The translations under genes were made by a program, and so were the position numbers. A DNA stretch of 64,000 nt, taken from Streptomyces cyaneochromogenes. GTDB taxonomy: Bacteria > Actinomycetota > Actinomycetes > Streptomycetales > Streptomycetaceae. The stretch lies in assembly GCF_003963535.1 (NCBI RefSeq), contig NZ_CP034539.1:3410001-3474000 (forward strand), written 5' to 3'. A model generated the notes under the pieces. It was not told where the DNA came from. It made no database searches and saw only the letters and a program-made list of their open reading frames with translations. The stretch's first letter is position 1. The number at the start of each line of letters is the position of its first letter. This document shows, piece by piece, positions 1 through 8,009 of this stretch.

Positions 1-331
1 GGTCGTGGCCCAGTTCCGCGCGGTGTGCTCGGCCTCCCCCGACGACGAGGGGTTCCAGGCCGTGCTGGCCGAGGCGAAGGCGTCCAGCCCGGAGTTCGGT
101 GAGCTGTGGCAGCGGCGGGACATCGAGGACGCCGGGCAGATCCGCAAGGAGCTGGACCATCCGCTGGTCGGGGTGCTGTGCCTGGAGTCGAGCGTGATGC
201 AGATGCCGGTGCGGCCCGATCTGTCGATCGTCCTGCACACGCCGCTGGACGAGGCGAACACGGCGGCGAAGCTTCAGTGGCTGGCCTCGCCGGAGGGGCG
301 GCGCGGGGCGATGTACCCCGTGGCCGGTTAG
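1..331 (+). CDS. MmyB-like ligand-binding domain of an XRE-family regulator (5' truncated by window)
   Basis: The frame is open from the first base and ends at a TAG at 329-331, so the N-terminal part lies outside the window. The visible ~109 residues match the C-terminal sensor domain (MmyB-like) of actinobacterial XRE regulators: a helix with SPEFGELWQRRDI, then a beta region with HPLVGVLCLESSVMQMPV and SIVLHTP. In this family the N-terminus carries a helix-turn-helix and this PAS-like domain is thought to bind a fatty-acid-like ligand. The target is unknown. The next gene starts 29 bases downstream on the same strand. Confidence 0.75.
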   Translation, partial: VVAQFRAVCSASPDDEGFQAVLAEAKASSPEFGELWQRRDIEDAGQIRKELDHPLVGVLCLESSVMQMPVRPDLSIVLHTPLDEANTAAKLQWLASPEGRRGAMYPVAG

Positions 332-359
332 GCGGGGCGTCGCTTCGTATGCTCAGGTC

Positions 360-713
360 ATGACCGACAACAGCGCGCTCGACCCCGAGGACCGCAAGAT
401 CGTCACCCTGGCCCGTTCCGCCCGGGCCCGCAACGGCGTGCCCGAGGGCGCGGCCGTACGCGACGAGACCGGCCGTACGTATGTCGCCGGGACCGTCGCC
501 CTGGACTCCCTGAAGCTGAGCGCGCTGCGGACGGCGGTGGCGATGGCGGTGGCGTCCGGGGCCAAGTCGCTGGAGGCGGCGGCGGTCGTGACGGAGGCGG
601 AGTCGCCGTCGGCGCAGGACCTGGCGGCGGTACGGGATCTGGGCGGGACCGAGACGCCGGTGCTGGTGGCGGGGCCGGACGGGACGGTTCGTTCCACGGT
701 TACGGCGGGCTGA
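360..713 (+). CDS. Cytidine-deaminase-fold protein lacking zinc ligands
   Basis: 117 residues, close to the usual 120-135 of homotetrameric cytidine deaminases. The fold signature is recognisable: an N-terminal helix, GAAVRDETGRTYVAGTVAL, a helix starting near residue 54, and a central strand AAAVVTEAE. The catalytic CAE motif is replaced by SAL (in LKLSALRTAV), and the PCxxC zinc motif is replaced by PSAQD. No cysteine or histidine is present at the zinc positions, so deaminase activity is unlikely. The protein may be structural or regulatory, or may bind nucleosides without catalysis. Automatic annotation would probably call it cytidine deaminase. Confidence 0.75.
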   Translation: MTDNSALDPEDRKIVTLARSARARNGVPEGAAVRDETGRTYVAGTVALDSLKLSALRTAVAMAVASGAKSLEAAAVVTEAESPSAQDLAAVRDLGGTETPVLVAGPDGTVRSTVTAG

Positions 714-790
714 GGTTCGTTTCCGGGGGCTGCGCCCCCCATGACGTCCCGCACGGGTGGGTGGGGGCCAGGGATGGCGGGTCCTCGTCC

Positions 791-1201
791 TCAAACGTCG
801 GGCCGGGCCGCCGCCGTGATGTGGCTGAGCACGCAGCGCCAGCCGCCGTCGCCCCTCACGAAGACGTCGGTCGTCCACTCGTCGGCGTCGAAGCGCTCGC
901 CCTTGTAGTGGGCCGTGTTCGTGACCCGTACCGTCACGACCGCCGAGTCGCCGTACACCTGGACGCGCGGCTCGCCGACGAGCCGGAACGCCGAGTGGGT
1001 GAGGTCGCCGGAGTCGACGTGTGCCAGGAACCGCGCCTTGGTGGAGATGCCCGACTCGGAGACGATGACCCAGTCGTCGGCCATGAAGTCGGCGATCCGG
1101 GCGGGGTCGTTGGAGACCATGGCCGCCGCCCAGTCGTGGGCGAGGGCGGCGATCCGGTCGGCGTCCCCTGCTTCCGGGGTCGCGCTCGCGTCGTCGCTCA
1201 T
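791..1201 (-). CDS. NTF2-like / SnoaL-type protein (DUF4440-like)
   Basis: 136 residues forming a single cone-shaped NTF2-like domain: helix DRIAALAHDWAAAMVSNDP, the ADFMADDWVIV strand, and alternating beta strands ending in WRCVLSHITAA. Such proteins are small cytoplasmic enzymes or ligand binders, and the family alone does not predict a substrate. It starts with ATG at 1201 and is divergent from the glyoxalase-like gene at 1312, sharing a ~110-base intergenic region. No catalytic pair typical of ketosteroid isomerase could be assigned. Confidence 0.75.
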   Translation of the reverse strand: MSDDASATPEAGDADRIAALAHDWAAAMVSNDPARIADFMADDWVIVSESGISTKARFLAHVDSGDLTHSAFRLVGEPRVQVYGDSAVVTVRVTNTAHYKGERFDADEWTTDVFVRGDGGWRCVLSHITAAARPDV

Positions 1202-1311
1202 GGCCGGATGCTAACCAGAGCAGGCCGATCCCGCGCCCGGGGTTCATCCGGCGGGCGATTGTCAGTGCCGGGTGTCACGCTGAGGTCAGAGGATCTGCGA
1301 AGGGAATCGCC

Positions 1312-2112
1312 ATGATCACCACCGACCTCACTCCCGGCTCCCCCTGTTGGCTCGACCTCGGCGCCCCCGACGTGCGGGCCGCCGCGGCCTTCTACGGCGC
1401 GGTGCTCGGCTGGGAGTACGAGCCCATGGGCGAGGCGGAGGACTTCGAAGGCGGGATGTTCAAGAAGGACGGCAAGACGGTCGCCGGGCTCGGCAAGCTC
1501 ACCGAGGAGGGCGCGCGCTCGGCCTGGATGATCTACTACACCGTCACCGACGCGGACGCCGCGAAGCAGGCGGTCGAGGGCGCGGGCGGCACGGTGCGGG
1601 TGGCGCCGATGGACCTCGAGGACTGGGGTCGGATGGCCCAGTTCAGCGACCCGCTGGGCGGTCAGTTCGCCGTCTGGCAGCCGGGGAAGGACACGGGCTT
1701 CGAGCTGGCGGACGAGACGGGGTCGCTGTCGTGGACCGAGCTGTACACGAGCGACGCAGGGGCCGCGAAGGAGTTCTACGGCTCCGTCTTCGGCTGGCAG
1801 TACAGCGACATGGCGATGCCGGGCGGCGAGGGCACGTACACCCTCATCACGCCCGCCGGGCAGCCCGAGGAGCGTATGCAGGGCGGCCTCATGGAGCTGC
1901 CCAAGGAGAACCTCGCGCTGGCGGGCGGGCGGCCGTACTGGCACCCGGTCTTCAATGTCGACGACTGCGACGCCGCGGTCGCCAAGGTCACCGAGAGCGG
2001 TGGCAGCGTGCAGATGGGGCCGGCGGACGCGGAGGGCGTGGGGCGCCTGGCGGTGTGCCTCGACCCTTCGGACGCGGACTTCGTGGTGCTGAAGCCGGCG
2101 ACGCCGAGCTGA
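1312..2112 (+). CDS. Two-domain VOC (glyoxalase/bleomycin-resistance-like) protein
   Basis: 266 residues with two tandem vicinal-oxygen-chelate modules, about residues 5-125 and 135-262. Each contains the AAxxFYGxVxGW-type helix (ARAAAAFYGAVLGW-like, then GAAKEFYGSVFGW) and ends in a DPxGxxFAVWQP or DPSDADFVVLKP strand. The ATG is preceded by an AAGGGA ribosome-binding site seven bases upstream. Proteins of this layout occur widely in actinomycetes as putative hydroxylases or resistance-like proteins; the substrate is unknown. It is convergent with the PfkB kinase gene. Confidence 0.85.
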   Translation: MITTDLTPGSPCWLDLGAPDVRAAAAFYGAVLGWEYEPMGEAEDFEGGMFKKDGKTVAGLGKLTEEGARSAWMIYYTVTDADAAKQAVEGAGGTVRVAPMDLEDWGRMAQFSDPLGGQFAVWQPGKDTGFELADETGSLSWTELYTSDAGAAKEFYGSVFGWQYSDMAMPGGEGTYTLITPAGQPEERMQGGLMELPKENLALAGGRPYWHPVFNVDDCDAAVAKVTESGGSVQMGPADAEGVGRLAVCLDPSDADFVVLKPATPS

Positions 2113-2136
2113 CCCGGCCGACGGGCACTGTCACTG

Positions 2137-3327
2137 TCACGCCGACCGTCTGAACCCGATCGTCGGCACCGCCCGCCGCAGCGGCCAGGGTCTCCCCACG
2201 TCCTCCGGCACCAGGTCCGCCAGGAACGCGTACCGGCGCAGGGCCTCGGGGTCCTGCTGCTCCAGGGACTGGACCTGGCGCCACCAGGCGCCGATCTCCG
2301 CCCAGCCGGGGGCCGAGAGGGAGCCGCCGAACTCCTGGACGGAGAGCGCCGCGGTCAGGCCCGCGAAGGCTAGGCGGTCCGCGAGGGGCCAGTCGGCCAG
2401 GGTGCCGGCGACGAAGCCGGCGACGAAGACGTCCCCGGCGCCGGTCGGGTCGAGGGCCTCCACCGCGATGGCCGGGACCACGGCCGTCTCCCCGGTCCCG
2501 CCGTCCACCGCGTACGCGCCCTCTGCGCCGAGGGTGACCACCGCGACCGGGACGTACTCGGTGAGTGCGTGCGCCGCCTCGCGCGGGCTTTCCGCGCCCG
2601 TGTACCGCATGGCCTCCTGCGCGTTCGGCAGGAACGCCTCGCAATGCTCCAGGTCGGCCAGCCCCGCCAGGTCCCACGCCCCGGTGTCGTCCCAGCCGAC
2701 GTCGGCGAAGATCCGCGCCCCCTTGCTCGCGGCCTGGGCGATCCAGGGGGCGCGGGTGCCGGGCACCAGGGAGGCGATGGCGGCACGCGCGCGGGGCGGG
2801 CAGTCCGGCGCCGGCTCCTCCGGGGGCGGCTCGTGGCCGTGGGAAACCATCGTGCGCTCCCCCTCGTACGCCATCGAGACCGTCACCGGCGAGTGCCAGC
2901 CCGGCACCGTCCGCGACGGCGAGAGGTCGATGCCCTCGCCGTGCTCCAGCGCGTCCCAGCAGTACTCGCCGTAGTGGTCGTCGCCGAAGGCCGCCGCGAG
3001 CGACGTCTTCAGACCGAGGCGGGCCAGGGCCGTCGCCATGTTCGCGACGCCGCCCGGACTCGATCCCATCCCGCGCGCCCAGGACTCGGTCCCGCGCACC
3101 GGGGCCGAGTCGAGGCCGGTGAAGATGATGTCGAGGAAGACCGTGCCCGTGAGGTAGACGTCCCAGGGCGGGTCGGCGGGCGCGCGCAGGCCGGCGAGGG
3201 GGTCGACCTGGGCCGACGGGGCAGCCTGGGCCCGGCGGTTCGGCCCGCCTGCCATGGCCGCCTTCGCCATGGCCGCCTTCCCCTGCGGCGAGGGTCCCTT
3301 CCCGTTGGGCGCGGTGGGCGTGGTCAC
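2137..3327 (-). CDS. PfkB-family carbohydrate/nucleoside kinase
   Basis: 396 residues, longer than a typical ribokinase (~310) because of an N-terminal ~55-residue Ala/Pro/Gly-rich extension and a C-terminal tail. The core has the early glycine-rich PfkB segment (SSPGGVANMATALARLG), PNAQEA in the middle, and the ATP/catalytic motif DPTGAGDVFVAGFVAG with the catalytic Asp in GAGD. It probably phosphorylates a sugar or sugar-like substrate; specificity cannot be read from sequence. The GTG start at 3327 has a GGGAG Shine-Dalgarno. It lies 107 bases downstream of the glucarate genes on the same strand, so a role in sugar-acid metabolism is possible but not shown. Confidence 0.85.
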   Translation of the reverse strand: MTTPTAPNGKGPSPQGKAAMAKAAMAGGPNRRAQAAPSAQVDPLAGLRAPADPPWDVYLTGTVFLDIIFTGLDSAPVRGTESWARGMGSSPGGVANMATALARLGLKTSLAAAFGDDHYGEYCWDALEHGEGIDLSPSRTVPGWHSPVTVSMAYEGERTMVSHGHEPPPEEPAPDCPPRARAAIASLVPGTRAPWIAQAASKGARIFADVGWDDTGAWDLAGLADLEHCEAFLPNAQEAMRYTGAESPREAAHALTEYVPVAVVTLGAEGAYAVDGGTGETAVVPAIAVEALDPTGAGDVFVAGFVAGTLADWPLADRLAFAGLTAALSVQEFGGSLSAPGWAEIGAWWRQVQSLEQQDPEALRRYAFLADLVPEDVGRPWPLRRAVPTIGFRRSA

Positions 3328-3433
3328 GGTGCGCTCCCTGGCGTGGTGCTGATCTGGCCAGTGTGCACCACGCCACCGACAACGCCACGGCGATCCGGCC
3401 CGATCCGCCCCGTCCTGGCAGGTCGGCGGCCTC

Positions 3434-4723
3434 CTACCAGCGAGGCACCGTCGGCGTCACCCACCCGGGATCGGCGATCCGCATGGCGGCCGCGTCGTCG
3501 CGCTCCCGCAGCGAGCCGTCGTCTTCCAGCCACCGCCGGTGCAGCTCGGCGAGCCGGTCGCGGTCCAGCTCGACGCCGAGGCCGGGCGCGTCCGGCACGG
3601 TGACCCTGCCGTCGTCGAAGGTGAGGCGCTCGGTGAGGACGTCCTCGGACTGCCAGGGGTAGTGGGAGTCGCAGGCGTGGTGGAGGTTCGGCACGGTCGA
3701 CGCCACGTGGGTCATCGCGGCCAGGGAGATGCCCAGGTGGGTGTTGGAGTGCATGGACACCCCGACGCCGAAGGTGCGGCAGATCGCCGCCAGCTGCTGG
3801 GTGTTGCGCAGCCCGCCCCAGTAGTGGTGGTCGGAGAGGACGACCTGGACGGCGTCCTTGGTGAACGCCTCCTTGATCTCCGCGAACGTCGTCACGCACA
3901 TGTTGGTCGCCAGCGGCACCCCGCTCCGCGCGGCCACCTCGGCCATCGCGGCCGTACCGAGGGCCGGATCCTCCAGGTACTCCAGGACCTCCCCCAGCTC
4001 CCGCGCCACCCTCAGCGAGGTCTCCACGGACCAGGCCCCGTTGGGGTCGAGGCGCAGGGGGTGCCCGGGGAAGGCCCGCGCGAGCGCCCGTACGGCGGCG
4101 ATCTCCTCCTCCGGTGGGAAGACACCGCCCTTGAGCTTGAAGGACGTGAACCCGTACCGCTCCTTGAACCGCCGTGCCTGCTCGACGACCCCGGCCGGAT
4201 CGACGGCGGCACCCCAGTCGTCCTTCTCCGCGGGCACGCCCTCCGGATGGTCGGCCCACTTGTAGAACAGGTACGCGCTGTACTCGACCGCGTCCCGCAC
4301 CTTGCCGCCGAGCAGCGCGTGCACGGGCAGCCCGAGCGCCTTGCCGAGGGCGTCGAGGCAGGCGACCTCGAAGCCGGAGACGACGGACAGCCGCAGCTTG
4401 TCGGCGGTCTGCACGCCGCGCAGCCCGCCGACGTCGACCTGCCCGGACACCCGGGAACGGTCGACGGCGACCTCCTCGGCGACGACGAACAGGCCGTTGA
4501 GATCGCCGACTTGACGGCCAATCAGCTTCCGCGCGAACGGCCGGGCGAGCTCCAGGTACTTGGTGTCGCCGTACGTCTCACCGACACCGACGACCCCGCC
4601 CTGCGTCTCGACCTCCACGATCAGCCGGGGCGTGTACGGCTGGTGGACGCCCTGGGTGTTCAGCAGCGGCGGATCGGCGACGAGGATCGGCGTCAGGCGG
4701 ACATCGGTGATCGTGAGGTTCAC
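3434..4723 (-). CDS. gudD: Glucarate dehydratase (enolase superfamily)
   Basis: About 429 residues, the usual size for D-glucarate dehydratase, which converts glucarate to 5-dehydro-4-deoxyglucarate. The N-terminal capping domain (VNLTITDVRLTPILV) is followed by a TIM barrel. Enolase-superfamily markers are visible: the KxK base motif (TSFKLKGG), metal ligands around RLDPNGAWS and LEDP, and the His-Asp region near SDHHYWGG and SMHSNTHLG. The GTG start at 4723 overlaps the TGA stop of kdgD (GTGA), which implies translational coupling. Longer upstream in-frame reading exists but runs through kdgD and is not coding. Confidence 0.88.
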   Translation of the reverse strand: MNLTITDVRLTPILVADPPLLNTQGVHQPYTPRLIVEVETQGGVVGVGETYGDTKYLELARPFARKLIGRQVGDLNGLFVVAEEVAVDRSRVSGQVDVGGLRGVQTADKLRLSVVSGFEVACLDALGKALGLPVHALLGGKVRDAVEYSAYLFYKWADHPEGVPAEKDDWGAAVDPAGVVEQARRFKERYGFTSFKLKGGVFPPEEEIAAVRALARAFPGHPLRLDPNGAWSVETSLRVARELGEVLEYLEDPALGTAAMAEVAARSGVPLATNMCVTTFAEIKEAFTKDAVQVVLSDHHYWGGLRNTQQLAAICRTFGVGVSMHSNTHLGISLAAMTHVASTVPNLHHACDSHYPWQSEDVLTERLTFDDGRVTVPDAPGLGVELDRDRLAELHRRWLEDDGSLRERDDAAAMRIADPGWVTPTVPRW

Positions 4724-5679
4724 AGGGCGGCTCCTACGAGGTCGAGTCCGGCGGCGAGGAGGGTGCGCAGCTCGGCCAGGTCGGCGGCCGTCGGGTCGGT
4801 GAGCGGGGCGCGTACGGGGCCGACGGGGCGGCCGCGCAGCCGGGCCGCCGCCTTCACCAGGGACACGGAGTATCCGGGCACCCGGTCGCGGAGCTCGACG
4901 AGCGGGACGTAGAAGTCGCGCAGCAGCTTGTCGACCGTGCCGTGGTCGCCGCCTCGGAGGGCGGTGAAGAAGGCGTTCGCGATCTCGGGGGCGAAGGCGT
5001 GGACGGCGGAGGAGTAGGCGGGCACGCCGACGGCGGCGTAGGCGCGGGCCTGGATCTCGGCGGTGAGGGCGCCGTTGAAGAAGAGGAAGTCCTCGGGGGC
5101 GGCGAGGGTGAGGCGCTGGAGGCGGTCGAGGTCGCTGTGGCCGTCCTTGAGGCCGATGACGTCCGGAATGGCGGCGATCCGCTTCAACGAGGCAGCGGTG
5201 AAGGCGACCTGACCGCGCTGGTAGGCGATGAGCGGGAGGCGGGTGCGGGCGGCGATGTGCTCCAGCTGGGCGACCAGGCCGTCCTGCGGGGCGGCGATCA
5301 GATAGTGCGGCAGGACGAGGAGGGCGTCGGCGCCGGCCTCCTCGGCGACACGGGCGAAGCGGACGGCCTGCGCCCAGCCGTAGCCGGTCCCGGCGACGAC
5401 GGGCACGCGGCCGCCCGACTCCTCGACAGCGATCGAGACGACCTGCCGGTACTCGTCCTCGTCCAGCGAGAAGAACTCGCCGGTGCCGCAGGCGGGGAAG
5501 AGGGCGCCGGGGGCGGTGGCGAGCTGGGCGGCGACGTAGGCGCGGATGCCGTCGGGGTCCAGTGAGCCGTCCTCGTGGAAGCTCGTGAGCGGAAACGACA
5601 GCACGCCCTGTGCCATGCCGTCCCGCAGACGCCGGGCGGTGCGCGTATCGAGGCTCGTATCGAGGCTCACCCTCGCCAT
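4720..5679 (-). CDS. kdgD: 5-dehydro-4-deoxyglucarate dehydratase (DapA/NAL superfamily)
   Basis: 319 residues. The GVLSFPLTSF start of the barrel, the FPACGTGEFFSLDEDEY motif and the Schiff-base lysine in VIGLKDGHSD are those of 5-keto-4-deoxy-glucarate dehydratase, which decarboxylates and dehydrates the GudD product to 2,5-dioxopentanoate. This makes a two-step glucarate pathway with the downstream gene. The ATG at 5679 directly abuts a GGGGAG motif. A GTG four codons in (5670) would have better Shine-Dalgarno spacing and may be the true start. It is divergent from an IclR regulator. A dioxopentanoate dehydrogenase gene was not found in the window. Confidence 0.88.
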   Translation of the reverse strand: MARVSLDTSLDTRTARRLRDGMAQGVLSFPLTSFHEDGSLDPDGIRAYVAAQLATAPGALFPACGTGEFFSLDEDEYRQVVSIAVEESGGRVPVVAGTGYGWAQAVRFARVAEEAGADALLVLPHYLIAAPQDGLVAQLEHIAARTRLPLIAYQRGQVAFTAASLKRIAAIPDVIGLKDGHSDLDRLQRLTLAAPEDFLFFNGALTAEIQARAYAAVGVPAYSSAVHAFAPEIANAFFTALRGGDHGTVDKLLRDFYVPLVELRDRVPGYSVSLVKAAARLRGRPVGPVRAPLTDPTAADLAELRTLLAAGLDLVGAAL

Positions 5680-5718
5680 CTCCCCATGTAGATGTCATCC
5701 ACGTATAAAAATGGAGAT
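5678..5718. promoter_or_regulatory. Divergent kdgD/iclR control region with inverted repeat
   Basis: The 104-base gap between kdgD and the IclR gene contains an AT-rich core (CGTATAAAAATGG) unusual for this genome. It is bracketed by an imperfect inverted repeat, ATCTCCCCAT at 5678-5687 and ATGGAGAT at 5711-5718. IclR proteins bind palindromes of this kind between themselves and their divergent target operon, so this is a plausible operator and promoter region. The half-sites are short and the left one overlaps the kdgD start. Confidence 0.4.
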
Positions 5719-5783
5719 TAGATACGCGAACGCCGACCGTCAATGGCGCGGTCGAGCCGATTCGATCCGATTACCATCGCCCC

Positions 5784-6569
5784 ATGTCGGAGACAGGCGG
5801 CGTCCGCGAGGTGAAGTCCGCGGCGCGGACGGTCGAGTTGCTGGAACTCCTCGCCGCGCGCGGCGACCGCCCGGCACGCCTCCAGGAGCTGGCCGACGAG
5901 CTGGAGGTGCCGCGCAGCTCCATGTACGCGCTGCTGCAGACCCTGATCTCCCGCGGCTGGGTCCGCACCGACGTCACCGGCTCGCTCTACGGCATCGGCA
6001 TCCACGCCCTGCTCACCGGCACCAGCTACCTCGACTCCGACCCGCTCGTCCGCGTCGTACGCCCGTATCTCGACGAGGCCTCCGACGCGCTGGGCGAGAC
6101 GATCCACCTGGGCCGGCTGGACGGCCGGGACGTGGCATACCTGGCGACGCGCGAGTCGCACGAATACCTGCGGACCATCAGCCGCGTCGGCCGCCGCCTC
6201 CCGGCGCACGCGGGGGCACTGGGCAAGGCACTCCTGGCGGAACGCCCGGAGGCGGAGCTGGCCGAGGGCCCGTACGAGGCCCTCACCCCCAACACCCACA
6301 CCACCCGCGACTTGCTCGCCGCGGACCTCGCCGAGGTGCGGGCGCGGGGCTACTCGGTCGACCGCGAGGAGGGCGTCCTCGGCATCGTCGGCTTCGGATT
6401 CGCCCTGCGCTACGACATCCCGGCCCAGGACGCGATCAGTTGCTCAGTGCCGGTGGCACGGCTGTCGGCGGGGCACGAGGAGCGGATCGTCGCGGTCATG
6501 CGGGAGATCAGGGCGAAGATCGAGGCGACGGTTCCGGGCGGCGGCGGGTCGGTGCACTGGCGCAGGTGA
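5784..6569 (+). CDS. IclR-family transcriptional regulator
   Basis: 261 residues with the standard IclR plan: an N-terminal winged helix (about 8-65, REVKSAARTVELLELLAARG then RSSMYALLQTLISRGWV) and a C-terminal effector domain with the hallmark ETIHLGRLDGRDVAYL, LPAHAGALGKALLA and GVLGIVGFGFAL segments. It is divergent from the gudD-kdgD pair. The likely job is ligand-dependent control (repression is the commoner mode) of glucarate catabolism, with glucarate or a pathway intermediate as effector. Start ATG at 5784 lacks a clear Shine-Dalgarno. Confidence 0.88.
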   Translation: MSETGGVREVKSAARTVELLELLAARGDRPARLQELADELEVPRSSMYALLQTLISRGWVRTDVTGSLYGIGIHALLTGTSYLDSDPLVRVVRPYLDEASDALGETIHLGRLDGRDVAYLATRESHEYLRTISRVGRRLPAHAGALGKALLAERPEAELAEGPYEALTPNTHTTRDLLAADLAEVRARGYSVDREEGVLGIVGFGFALRYDIPAQDAISCSVPVARLSAGHEERIVAVMREIRAKIEATVPGGGGSVHWRR

Positions 6570-6800
6570 GGGCCCGGTCCGAGGCCCGCGCGAGGCGCAC
6601 ACAGAGCCCGTGCGGGGCGCTCTTCTACCCGGCCTCCCCCACCCCAAACAGAACGTGCCCCACATCACACCCCCCGCGCTTCTTCACGCCTCCCCCCGCT
6701 TGATACAAATTCTCCGCGCGTTCCTGTCCGTCGACGGCCTGCGCTCCTCCCCCTCTTGGCTCCTCTCGAGCCGCTCCTTTCGCATGCCCTGGGAACGCCC

Positions 6801-7988
6801 GTGTTCGCCCCCCGCACCACCCCCTGGCCCCTCGTCGCCCTTTTCACGGCCGGGTACCTCGCCCCGTATCTGCTGCCGACCGTCGTCGGCAGGCTCGACT
6901 CCGGACTTCCGCTGTCCTCCACCCAGGCCGGCGCCGTCGGCAGCGCACTGCTGCTGAGCTCGGCGTCGGCCGGGTTCGCGCTGGCATCGCGGGTCGAGCG
7001 GATCGGGGCCCGCAGACTGGCCCGCCTCGGCCTCACCCTCGCGCTCCTCGGCTACGGCGGCGCGGCGCTCGCGCACTCCGTACCGGCCGTCGTCCTCGGC
7101 GTGCTCGTCGGCGGCTTCGGATCCGGTACGGCCACCGCGGTCGCCGCCACCCGCATCGCCGCCCAGCCGGACCCGCACCGAGCCACCACGGTCGGCCTCC
7201 TGGGCGTCTCCGCCCTCGCGGGCGCCGTCTACCTGACGGTCCCCCACCTCGGCCCCGGCCACGGCCTCCCCCTCGCCGCGATCGCCCTCACCGCACTGGC
7301 CGTATGGCCGCTGACGGGCCGGCTCCCGGCCGCCGCGGCCACGTCGCTGCACAGCGGTTGGGGCAGGTCCCCCCTCCCTCACCGCCGCCAGGGCCTGACC
7401 CTCGCCGGCTGCATGCTGTGCTGGTCCCTCGCCCAGAACTCCCTCTGGGGCGTCAGCGGCCGGATCGGTCTGACGCAGGCGCACCTGACCGAGGCCACGG
7501 TCGGCGCGGTGTTCGCCATCGCGCTCGGCGCCGGGCTGCTCGGCGTCACCGGTGCGGGCGCGCTCGGCCCGCGCCTCGGCCGCGCGCTGCCCATCGGCGC
7601 CGGTACGGCCCTCATCGCGGCCTGCATCACGCTCAGCGCGTCCGCCACCGACCTGCCGACCTTCGCGACCGGCGAGATCGCCTGGAACACGCTCTACCCG
7701 ATCGTCCTGTCCTACGTCATCGGCCTCGCCGCCTCCCTCGACGGGCGCGGCCGCTGGGCGGTGCTCGTCGGTTCGGCGTCGTCGCTGGGCACCGCGGCGG
7801 GCCCGCTGACCGGGAGCGTGCTGTCGGCGCAGGCCGGGTTCCCGGTCATGGGGGCGGTGCTGGCGGCCGGGCTGCTGGTGATCGCCGTACCACTGACGGT
7901 GGTCGCGCTGGGCGCGGGCAGGCGCCCGCTGCCGGTGGTGGAGATCCCGGTGGAGGCACCTGCCTACGACAAGGCAACAGCGGCCTGA
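6801..7988 (+). CDS. MFS-type membrane transporter
   Basis: About 395 residues with roughly twelve hydrophobic segments, starting with PWPLVALFTAGYLAPYLLP and including the arginine-rich cytoplasmic loop after helix two (RVERIGARRLARLG), as in major facilitator proteins. The GTG at 6801 has a weak GGGAA six bases upstream and starts just before helix one. A TTG at 6756 would add 15 residues. Substrate unknown. Position next to the glucarate genes on the same strand as the IclR regulator suggests, but does not prove, sugar-acid uptake or efflux. Confidence 0.82.
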   Translation: MFAPRTTPWPLVALFTAGYLAPYLLPTVVGRLDSGLPLSSTQAGAVGSALLLSSASAGFALASRVERIGARRLARLGLTLALLGYGGAALAHSVPAVVLGVLVGGFGSGTATAVAATRIAAQPDPHRATTVGLLGVSALAGAVYLTVPHLGPGHGLPLAAIALTALAVWPLTGRLPAAAATSLHSGWGRSPLPHRRQGLTLAGCMLCWSLAQNSLWGVSGRIGLTQAHLTEATVGAVFAIALGAGLLGVTGAGALGPRLGRALPIGAGTALIAACITLSASATDLPTFATGEIAWNTLYPIVLSYVIGLAASLDGRGRWAVLVGSASSLGTAAGPLTGSVLSAQAGFPVMGAVLAAGLLVIAVPLTVVALGAGRRPLPVVEIPVEAPAYDKATAA

Positions 7989-8009
7989 GCGCCTTGAGGA
8001 GGCACTCGG

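Noticed and set aside
4724..5743. Extended gudD reading frame through kdgD
   Set aside because: The upstream portion is an Arg-rich shadow of kdgD. The GTGA overlap gives a clear start.
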